Assembly: GCF_042678385.1 (NCBI RefSeq)
Contig: NZ_JBHUDY010000001.1
Location: forward strand, 744,001 to 808,000
DNA length: 64,000 nucleotides
Source: Sphingomonas_B tabacisoli
GTDB lineage: Bacteria; Pseudomonadota; Alphaproteobacteria; Sphingomonadales; Sphingomonadaceae
Reading direction: 5' to 3'
A model generated the notes under the pieces. That model was not told the DNA's origin and searched no databases. It worked only from the letters and a program-made list of their open reading frames with translations. The translations under genes and the position numbers were made by a program. Shown here in pieces: positions 1 to 6,505 of this stretch. The first letter of the stretch is position 1; the number at the start of each line of letters is the position of its first letter.

Positions 1-309
1 GGATTGCGGGCAGGGGAGGGCGCCATGGCCGCGGGTTAACGGTCGGCCGTTACCGGCGGATAATTTGCTCTGACAAGCCCACTGTAGGCGTTTGGGTGGT
101 GCGCGGTGCAAGCTTGCGCATCGTCTGGCTTCATAGACTTTCGATGCGCTACGCTGAGGGTGGCAGGCTTAAGGGGCTTCCGCCACCCCCTGTATGTCGC
201 GGAAGCCCCGGCCCACCGGCGGCGGACCGCCGCGCCGGTGGAGAACTTGTTGGCCGCTCGATCACGAGCCGCCGCCGCCCAAACTACGCAGAGCGGATCC
301 CGTCAGCCA
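1..309. other. Intergenic stretch with strong hairpins, no convincing gene
   Basis: No reading frame here looks like a protein. One frame entering from the left edge stops at 37-39 (TAA) and could be the tail of a gene lying outside the window. Positions 173-183 and 199-209 form a perfect 11-bp inverted repeat (GGGGCTTCCGC / GCGGAAGCCCC) around a 15-nt loop that is C-rich on the + strand. A second GC-rich dyad lies at about 213-241. This could be a structured RNA or a leader, but no T-tract follows on the + strand and I recognise no family. Confidence 0.35.
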
Positions 310-327
310 TTAGGCCGGATGGCCTAG
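310..327. promoter_or_regulatory. Dyad TTAGGCC-GGAT-GGCCTAG, candidate response-regulator operator
   Basis: Near-perfect inverted repeat ending 85 bp before the GTG of the histidine kinase gene. A perfect version (TTAGGCC-GAAT-GGCCTAA) sits at 4156-4173, 86 bp before the ATG of a reverse-strand PEPxxWA-CTERM gene. Size and symmetry suit a dimeric LuxR/NarL-type regulator such as the one encoded at 1732-2298. The pairing of site and protein is inference from proximity and the shared spacing. Confidence 0.55.
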
Positions 328-412
328 CAGGCTCCCGGTCAAAGACGACAAGCCTCTGGGTTGACAGCAAATCGTGAGGTCCGGATAGTTTGCCGAAAGG
401 GGTCGCCAACAC

Positions 413-1744
413 GTGCAGGACGCTATTCAGCGCCGGATCCTGGCCAGCGAAACGCGGGCCGAGCTGAAAGGTAGCCTCGTCGCCTGGATCGGGCTGACGG
501 TCGTCACCGCGTTCGCTGCGACCGAGTTCGCAACAGTGGCCGGCGCCGGCTTCGACTGGTGGCTGGCCGCAATGGCCGTCTTCCTCGCCGGCTGGCTGAT
601 TGCCTGGGCCCGCTTTGTGCTGAAGCCTCCACGCGACCAGGCCATCCTGGAGCGCTGGATTCCAGGCGCCAAGGCCGGAATGACGCTATGCAACATCGCG
701 ACAGCGGGCAGCGTGTGGGTGTTCCTCCCCGTGTCCGGGCCCGAGCTGCGGGCGCTGATGATCGTGCTGTATGCCTGGTACCTGATCGTCCAGTTCGCGG
801 CCGCGACCGAGGCGACGCAGGTGCTGCGCAGCGCCGTGCTGCTGGTGCTTGGATCGCTGACCGCATGGCTGCTGATCGAACGACCACCCTATTTCCTGCC
901 GCTTTCGCTGTTCCTGCCGCTGTTCGGCGCGACTTTGATCGCGATTCGCCGGTTCGTCCGGCAGGCGGTCGTCAAGGAAACGGCCGCGCGAGCCGCAGCC
1001 GAGGAGGCGAGGCGCGAGCTCGATGCCGCGCTTGCCGTCGTTGCGCGCGAGCGCGATGCCAAGACCCAGTTCATCCGCGCCGCATCCCACGATCTGCAGC
1101 AGCCGCTCCAGGCCGCCGCCTTGTTCCTCGACCGGGTGCGGCCGGGAGGACGGGCGGCGGAGCAGCTTCCTTTGCTGGGCGGGCTGCGTCAGGCCCTGAC
1201 TGGGGCGCGGTCGCTGGTCGCATCGATGTTGGAGCATCTGAAGCTGGAAGGCGGCGCGATCCGGCCGCAGATCGCCGAGGTCACGGCCGGCGATGTATTC
1301 GACCGCGTGCTGCTGACCCAGGAGCTCGCGGCTGCGGCGGCTGGTATTCGGATCAAGCTGGCCGGCGCGTCGGTCGGCTTTTCGGCCGATCCTGCGCTGC
1401 TGGCGCGCGCGATCGAAAATCTAGTGGCCAATGCGATCCGTCATTCGGGCGGGCGGCGCATCCTGCTGGGCGCCCGGCGGCGCGAAGGGGAGGCCTGGTT
1501 CTGGGTGGTCGACGACGGGCGCGGGCTGGGCACGGCCGACGAGGCGCGAATCTTTCAGCCGTTCGAGCAGGGCGCGCATGTAGGCGAAACCGGCGGGTTC
1601 GGTCTGGGGCTCGCTTCCACGCAGGGACTCGTGGGCCTGATGGGCGGACGATGCGGCGTGCGCTCGGGCCTGACGCGCGGTGCGGCGTTCTATATACGCT
1701 TGCCAGTCGCCGCGCTCGAAGAGGCAGTGCGTTGCGCGGCCTGA
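413..1744 (+). CDS. Membrane-bound sensor histidine kinase
   Basis: A 443-residue sensor kinase partnered with the response regulator that overlaps its 3' end. The first ~180 residues are hydrophobic and hold about five or six membrane segments. A short coiled coil (~185-220) follows, then a HisKA-like helix with SHDLQQPLQ (phosphoacceptor His about residue 226). The HATPase domain shows an N-box (ENLVANAIRHS), a G1 box (DDGRGLG) and a G2 box (GGFGLGLAST). No periplasmic sensor domain is visible, so the signal may be sensed within the membrane. The GTG start at 413 is supported by a GAAAGGGG ribosome site at about 395-402. An 18-bp dyad lies 85 bp upstream, so the operon may be autoregulated. 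The signal is unknown. Confidence 0.88.
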   Translation: MQDAIQRRILASETRAELKGSLVAWIGLTVVTAFAATEFATVAGAGFDWWLAAMAVFLAGWLIAWARFVLKPPRDQAILERWIPGAKAGMTLCNIATAGSVWVFLPVSGPELRALMIVLYAWYLIVQFAAATEATQVLRSAVLLVLGSLTAWLLIERPPYFLPLSLFLPLFGATLIAIRRFVRQAVVKETAARAAAEEARRELDAALAVVARERDAKTQFIRAASHDLQQPLQAAALFLDRVRPGGRAAEQLPLLGGLRQALTGARSLVASMLEHLKLEGGAIRPQIAEVTAGDVFDRVLLTQELAAAAAGIRIKLAGASVGFSADPALLARAIENLVANAIRHSGGRRILLGARRREGEAWFWVVDDGRGLGTADEARIFQPFEQGAHVGETGGFGLGLASTQGLVGLMGGRCGVRSGLTRGAAFYIRLPVAALEEAVRCAA

Positions 1745-2298
1745 TTTGCGACGATCATCCGCTGATGCGGCAGGCGATGCTGGCGACGCTGAAGGCGCGC
1801 TGGCCAGGCACGGCACTCGACGAAGCCGATAGCTATCCGGCTGCGTGGCACCAGGCTCGATCTGGACCCGATTTCTGCGTCGTCGATCTGGCGATGCCGG
1901 GCGCGGCGCCGCTGGAAGGTATCAGCCGTTTGAAGGCGGCGGCGCCAGATGCTGTGCTGTTGGTCATCACCGGGCTCACCGACGAGGCACTGCTGCAGAG
2001 CATCGCGGCGTGCGGCGTGGCGGCGCTGCTGCCCAAGACACTGGAGAGCAGCGCGATGCTCGATGCGGTCGAGCGCATTGTGCCTGGGCTGAGCGCTACT
2101 GCCGCGCCCACGCTGGCTCCGCGCCAGCGAGAAGTGCTGGGCTTGATGGGAGCGGGGCTGAGCAACAAGGAAATTGCGCTTCGGCTCGGTCTTTCGCCGG
2201 CCACGGTGAAGATCCACGTCGCGCGGGTGATAGAAAACCTGGCAGCCGCTAACCGCACCGACGCAGTGTCGCGCGCCCAACGGGCGGGGATGATCTAG
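1732..2298 (+). CDS. LuxR/NarL-family response regulator
   Basis: A 188-residue regulator with an N-terminal receiver domain (~1-115) and a C-terminal LuxR-type helix-turn-helix (~125-188). The acidic pocket residues follow the start (CDDH), the phosphoacceptor is Asp52 in VVDLAMPG, and the conserved Lys is in LLPKTLE. The HTH reads LAPRQREVLGLMGAG and later SNKEIALRLGLSPATVKIHV. No ATG or GTG fits, so I use the TTG at 1732 (preceded by GAAGAGG), which overlaps the kinase gene by 13 bp and suggests translational coupling. It probably receives phosphate from the upstream kinase. Candidate targets are the dyads at 310-327 and 4156-4173, which would link it to its own operon and to two secreted PEPxxWA-CTERM proteins. 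Confidence 0.85.
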   Translation: MRGLICDDHPLMRQAMLATLKARWPGTALDEADSYPAAWHQARSGPDFCVVDLAMPGAAPLEGISRLKAAAPDAVLLVITGLTDEALLQSIAACGVAALLPKTLESSAMLDAVERIVPGLSATAAPTLAPRQREVLGLMGAGLSNKEIALRLGLSPATVKIHVARVIENLAAANRTDAVSRAQRAGMI

Positions 2299-2463
2299 GC
2301 GAGTTCGCCGGTGTCGTTGGGCGAAGGGGACATAAGCCGTTTTCCGGCGACTCCAATTCACGCGGCAGTTTCGGGCACCTGTGCCAACCCCGCGGCGACA
2401 TCAGCAATGACGAGTAAGGGCCCCGGCGGTATTCAGCGCTGGCACTCCGAGCGGCGCACGCAG

Positions 2464-3408
2464 CTAAGCACTGACGCGAGGTGCCTGCACACGCCGCCGG
2501 GCCGCCGCGCCAAGCATTGCAAAGCCGCCGACCATCATGGCCCACGTTGCAGGTTCCGGCACGGCGGCCGTTAAGTTGGTCTGCAGGCCGCGGATCGTCT
2601 CCTCGCCCAGCCCTGGGTCGAGCTGTGTCGTAAGAGTATGCGAAGCGTCGATGAAGCCGCCACGATTGGTGAAGAGACTGAGGTTCGAATAAGCGACGAT
2701 CTTCTGAGCAGACTTCAACGTGATCGGCCCGCCACCGCATGACACTGTCGAGGCGCTGACGCTGAAGGCGCCCCCTGGAGCAGTCAGATCCGAATACGCC
2801 CAGCCCAACAGCCCAGGCACGTCGCCGCAGGTCGCGCCGTAGGCGACGTTCACTGCGCCGGTGCTTGGGTCGATGAAGTTGTCGATAAAGGCCTTCTCGT
2901 CATAGATGGCAAGATAGAGCGCCGCGATCCCACCATTCGGTAGAAGGCCGTTGTCGGGGCTCACGGTTGAATCGTCGATCGTCAGCGTCGCCTGTAGGCC
3001 GAAAGCGGAATCCACCTTGCCGTTGTATGTGAAGCTGGTGAACCCGGCCGCGCTGCCATTCACGCGCGCATCGTTGGGAGCGGCATATGAGGCGGCGTGC
3101 AAGGTGGGCAGATAAAGGCCGCCGCCATTCAGCTCGGCGGAGCCACTGGCGTAGGAGCCTTTTTGCGGAATGGCGCGGGTTTCGACAAAGCCGCTGGATG
3201 CTGTGGTCCGATAAAGACCGCCGTCGGTCTGAAAGGGGATCAGCCGGTTGCTGCCTGGGCATTCGGCTGCTGGACCGGCGCCGCCGCAGGTGCGCTCGCT
3301 GGCGAGTGTCTGAACGCCGTATACGCCTGCCCGGGCGGCCGACATCGGAGTTAGTGCGGAAGCAGCGGCGAATGCAGTCACTGCCGCCAAGGTCAACTTG
3401 ATGCTCAT
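2464..3408 (-). CDS. Secreted PEPxxWA-CTERM protein, 314 aa
   Basis: A secreted protein of unknown role. An N-terminal signal peptide (MSIKLTLAAVTAFAAAS, cleavage near AARA) is followed by a ~265-residue region rich in Gly, Ser, Thr and Asn, as in beta-sandwich surface proteins. The C-terminal tail PEPATWAMMVGGFAML plus RRR is the PEPxxWA-CTERM sorting signal: motif, hydrophobic helix, basic end. Such tails are thought to be processed by an exosortase-type enzyme, and none is encoded here. The ATG at 3408 is chosen because AAGGGGG lies just upstream; a longer reading has no such site. Its leader resembles that of the gene at 3470-4069, 61 bp upstream, and the two probably form an operon. No catalytic motif is seen. 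Confidence 0.85.
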   Translation of the reverse strand: MSIKLTLAAVTAFAAASALTPMSAARAGVYGVQTLASERTCGGAGPAAECPGSNRLIPFQTDGGLYRTTASSGFVETRAIPQKGSYASGSAELNGGGLYLPTLHAASYAAPNDARVNGSAAGFTSFTYNGKVDSAFGLQATLTIDDSTVSPDNGLLPNGGIAALYLAIYDEKAFIDNFIDPSTGAVNVAYGATCGDVPGLLGWAYSDLTAPGGAFSVSASTVSCGGGPITLKSAQKIVAYSNLSLFTNRGGFIDASHTLTTQLDPGLGEETIRGLQTNLTAAVPEPATWAMMVGGFAMLGAAARRRVQAPRVSA

Positions 3409-3469
3409 ACAACCCCCTTTTGAAAGCAACTGTTTCCACGAGCAGCGCTATAGTCTGCTCGGGACCAAC

Positions 3470-4069
3470 TTAGACGTAGCGAACCTGAGCGCTGCGGCGT
3501 CGGCGAGAGGCCGCGCCGGCGAACGCAAAGCCACCAAGCATCATTGCCCATGTCGCGGGCTCCGGCACCCCCGGTCCTGCCACGTCGAAATTCACCGTCG
3601 CGGGTGCGGTCCGCGCGTCAAACGTGCCGCTGTAGAGCAGGGCATCGGCGGCATTCCGGATCTCGACATTGTAGATGTTGCGTCCGGTCGCAAGAACGAC
3701 ACGCCCAAACAGGGTGAGACTAGACAGGCTTTGCGGAGCCGCAAACGTTAACTGCGCAAACTCGTTGGGACCTGTACCGGCCGAGTGGTAGAGGTCATCC
3801 TGATCATCAACCACGCCATCGACGAGGTTCTGCGGACCGTAATAGTTCGGATCCGAGTTTGGATAGTTGCTGAACGCCGAGGTCGCAGCAGTTGGAGCTA
3901 CGTTAGCGTCATTATAGTCCTTTGCGACCAACTCGGCGATCTGTAAGTAATCATTTGCCGGACCGGTGATCCGGATGGTCTTGGCGTCCACGATGGTTGC
4001 GGCTTGTGCATGATAGCCCGTGCACGAAAAGCACATTGCAAGTGCAGCTGATACAAGCTTGATTTTCAT
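3470..4069 (-). CDS. Secreted PEPxxWA-CTERM protein with discoidin-like fold, 199 aa
   Basis: Signal peptide at 1-23 (MKIKLVSAALAMCFSCTG onward, cleavage near AQA). The mature part (~25-165) has the pattern of a galactose-binding/discoidin-like beta sandwich: a start around AKTIRITGP, a GPQNLVDGVVDD segment, a YHSAG element, and alternating strands such as QLTFAAPQSLSSLTLFGR. The tail PEPATWAMMLGGFAF followed by RRRR is a PEPxxWA-CTERM sorting signal. A plausible role is an extracellular carbohydrate- or matrix-binding protein; the fold call is from pattern only. The ATG at 4069 has TAGGGGG just upstream. The perfect dyad at 4156-4173 lies 86 bp before the start. It probably leads a two-gene operon with 2464-3408. 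Confidence 0.83.
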   Translation of the reverse strand: MKIKLVSAALAMCFSCTGYHAQAATIVDAKTIRITGPANDYLQIAELVAKDYNDANVAPTAATSAFSNYPNSDPNYYGPQNLVDGVVDDQDDLYHSAGTGPNEFAQLTFAAPQSLSSLTLFGRVVLATGRNIYNVEIRNAADALLYSGTFDARTAPATVNFDVAGPGVPEPATWAMMLGGFAFAGAASRRRRSAQVRYV

Positions 4070-4155
4070 ATAACCCCCTAGGAACGCACAGAAAAACGAA
4101 TCAGTCGTGTCATCGTCGTGACCCGATTAATGTCAGTGCGGGGGCGAATTAGACA

Positions 4156-4173
4156 TTAGGCCGAATGGCCTAA
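4156..4173. promoter_or_regulatory. Perfect dyad TTAGGCC-GAAT-GGCCTAA, candidate operator
   Basis: Seven-base perfect arms around a 4-nt spacer, 86 bp before the start codon of the reverse-strand gene at 4069. It matches the dyad at 310-327 in 16 of 18 positions. The flanks add a weaker outer symmetry (AGAC before, GTCT after). It is probably a binding site for the LuxR-type regulator encoded at 1732-2298; that assignment is inferred. Confidence 0.6.
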
Positions 4174-4511
4174 TCCTGTCTCAAATCAGCACGATGCGTC
4201 CTTTGGAAGGTCATCCTCGACCATGTGCGGAATGGGTCTGTCGCGCCCATGTTTGCGCGCCTCGTCTCAATCTCGGCTTAGCGCCCTCGAAGTGGTCGTT
4301 GGGAGGGCACCGCGGCGACCGCAAAAGCACTCGTTTGTTCCTGCTGCATTCGAACGTTCACAGTCGAGGGCTAGCGGACATTCGCGACGATCTCGCTCCG
4401 ATCGTTGCAGCGCGCGTCACTTTGACACGATGGGCCGCCCCATCTGAGCTCGTATGTTTCCATCAAACCGGTGCACAGGGCATCCTTCTACCGCGGCGGT
4501 TCAACCAAACG
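4174..4511. other. Intergenic region without recognisable gene
   Basis: Between the dyad and the end of the LOV kinase gene I see no frame with a ribosome site or family resemblance, no clear terminator and no tRNA. Open frames here are short and Arg/Ser-rich, as expected for non-coding high-GC DNA. Confidence 0.4.
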
Positions 4512-6269
4512 TCAGGCTTCCGCCTGGCCAAAGTCCGACGGACGGCGCCGGTCGGGCGTCATGCCCTTGTTGGCAAGTGCTTGACCCACCCGATCGAGCA
4601 ATTCGGCTCGCCTATACGGCTTGCCGAGCACATCTTTGCTCGGACGGTCGGGGCCGTAAACGACTAGCTCCTCGTTATAACCCGTCGTCATGAGGATGGG
4701 CAGTTCGGGCGCAATTCGCTCGATCTCATCGGCAAGCACCATGCCATTCATCCCGCCAGGCATCACGAGGTCGGTGAACAGCAAATCAAAGGTGCCTTGA
4801 TCGGCACCGCGGAAGATGGAGAGCGCCTCGTCTCCGTTCCGTGCTGCCGTGACCGTATATCCGGCACCGGTTAGAATTTCCCTCGCAAGGTCCAGCACGT
4901 CGTCACTGTCCTCGACCACCAGAATATGTTCGGAGCCGGTGGTGCCTGCCCCCGATGAAGCGGCTCGTGGCGCCGGCGCTTCCTTTTCCTCGATTTGCAG
5001 GTGCGAAACAGGGAAGATGAGGCGCAGCGTGGATCCCGTTCCCGGCGTGCTTTCGATTTCAAGTCTACCGCGGGATTGCTGAACAAAACCGGTGACCATC
5101 GCGAGTCCGAGACCGGTGCCCTTGCCTTCGCGCTTCGTCGTGAAAAATGGCTCGGTCGCACGTTCAACGACATGCCCGGGCATGCCTTCGCCATCGTCGG
5201 CGACTTCGACAAAGACATAGTCGCCCGGAGACAGCTCCCGTGCAGCCGCGTCTCCGTTGAGCCGGAGGTTGCCCGTCCTGACGGTTAGCTTGCCGCCCCG
5301 AGGCATGGCATCCTTGGCGTTGTTCACGATGTTCAGGATCGCCATCTCGAACTGATCGACATCGATCATCGCCTTCGGCAGCCGGCGCTTCAGATGGAAG
5401 TCCAGCTCGATCGCGGACCCGATCGAGCTCTCGATCATCTCCGCAAAATCATGGACGAGCTGAGAGAGATCTGCAGGCTTTGGGTCCAGCCGCGTTTTGC
5501 GCGCAAATGCCAGCAGCTGGCGTGTTAGCCGAGCGCCACGATCCGCTGCGGATCGTGCCTTTGCGACATATGTCTTAAGGCGCTCACCCTCGATCTGCGA
5601 CTCTAGCAGCTCAAGGTTGCCGTTCACCACCTGCAGCAGATTGTTGAAGTCGTGCGCGAGACCGGCAGTGAGTTGTCCGATCGCCTCCATCTTCTGAGCC
5701 TGTCGAAATGCCTGCTCGGTATTGCGGCGGCGCGTCACATCGAGCTGGCTTGCGAACTGGTAGACCATCTTTCCCGACTGGTCGAAGACCGGACCGATAA
5801 AGACCGCATTCCAGAATGGCGTGCCATCTCGGCGATAGTTCAGGATTTCGGTCGCGACGGAGCGCCCTTCCTTCACCGCGTCGCGCAGCTCAGCCACGGT
5901 CTCCCGATCCGTCTGCGCGCCCTGAAGAAATCGGCAGTTCCGGCCGAGGATTTCGCTCTCCTCATAGCCGGTCAGGTCAAGAAAGGCCTTGTTCGCAAAC
6001 GCGATCGGGTTGTCGGGCAGGTTCGGATCCGTGAGGATCATCGGCATCCGAGTCATCTCGATCGCGGCGAAGAAGACGTTATCCCGCCGCTCTAGACCCG
6101 TTTCGGAAATGGTGCTTTCGCGCCAATGATTCATTCCCTTGCGACCGAGAGGCTCGCCGGCGCCGACATCAACGGCGCCCTGGGATGGCGTGCCACTGCT
6201 TTGGCCGCCACCTTCCACATCGTCCTTCGGACCAGGGTTGGCAGGCGCGGACCGAAATTCCTCACTCAT
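4512..6269 (-). CDS. LOV-domain hybrid histidine kinase (blue-light photoreceptor)
   Basis: A 585-residue cytoplasmic hybrid kinase. Residues ~62-175 form a LOV (PAS) domain with the canonical GRNCRFLQG; Cys112 is the residue that forms the flavin adduct in blue light. Other LOV hallmarks are present, such as NYRRDGTPFWN and ASQLDVT. HisKA follows with LAHDFNNLLQ (His206), then a HATPase domain (~290-430; GKGTGLGLAMV G2 box), then a C-terminal receiver (~450-565) with phosphoacceptor Asp500 in FTDLVMPGG and Lys in GKPYRR. No membrane segments are seen. A perfect EcfG-type promoter (GGAAC-N16-CGTT) lies at 6322-6346, about 50 bp upstream, so the gene is probably in the general stress regulon. 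It is divergent from another hybrid kinase. The output partner is unknown. Confidence 0.92.
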   Translation of the reverse strand: MSEEFRSAPANPGPKDDVEGGGQSSGTPSQGAVDVGAGEPLGRKGMNHWRESTISETGLERRDNVFFAAIEMTRMPMILTDPNLPDNPIAFANKAFLDLTGYEESEILGRNCRFLQGAQTDRETVAELRDAVKEGRSVATEILNYRRDGTPFWNAVFIGPVFDQSGKMVYQFASQLDVTRRRNTEQAFRQAQKMEAIGQLTAGLAHDFNNLLQVVNGNLELLESQIEGERLKTYVAKARSAADRGARLTRQLLAFARKTRLDPKPADLSQLVHDFAEMIESSIGSAIELDFHLKRRLPKAMIDVDQFEMAILNIVNNAKDAMPRGGKLTVRTGNLRLNGDAAARELSPGDYVFVEVADDGEGMPGHVVERATEPFFTTKREGKGTGLGLAMVTGFVQQSRGRLEIESTPGTGSTLRLIFPVSHLQIEEKEAPAPRAASSGAGTTGSEHILVVEDSDDVLDLAREILTGAGYTVTAARNGDEALSIFRGADQGTFDLLFTDLVMPGGMNGMVLADEIERIAPELPILMTTGYNEELVVYGPDRPSKDVLGKPYRRAELLDRVGQALANKGMTPDRRRPSDFGQAEA

Positions 6270-6321
6270 CAGGCTCGATGACTTCCTCTGCTTGGATCGC
6301 CCACCCCGCTGAACTCGACAA

Positions 6322-6346
6322 AACGAAGCTTGTCCAAGAGCGTTCC
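6322..6346 (-). promoter_or_regulatory. EcfG-type promoter GGAAC-N16-CGTT for the LOV kinase
   Basis: On the reverse strand GGAAC (6346-6342) and CGTT (6325-6322) are separated by exactly 16 nt. This matches the alphaproteobacterial EcfG (general stress response) consensus GGAAC-N16/17-CGTT. The predicted transcript would begin near 6315 and give a leader of about 45 nt before the ATG at 6269. Confidence 0.75.
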
Positions 6347-6505
6347 GGGGGTGAAACGGAAGGGGGCTGCGGTGTCAGGATCGCGCGCTTAGCAGGCGTC
6401 GGCGGTCCATTCTGTCCGATTCCCGACATTGCGTCCCGAAACAGATCACCCGCGCGCAAATGGGCATTTTGGACGGAGGGCAGCAATGGGTCTCAGTGAC
6501 CTACT

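Noticed and set aside
559..1731. Long open frame overlapping the histidine kinase in another frame and running into the response regulator
   Set aside because: High-GC shadow reading: Arg/Gly-rich, no motifs, while the kinase frame is intact. Only the part from the TTG at 1732 is real.
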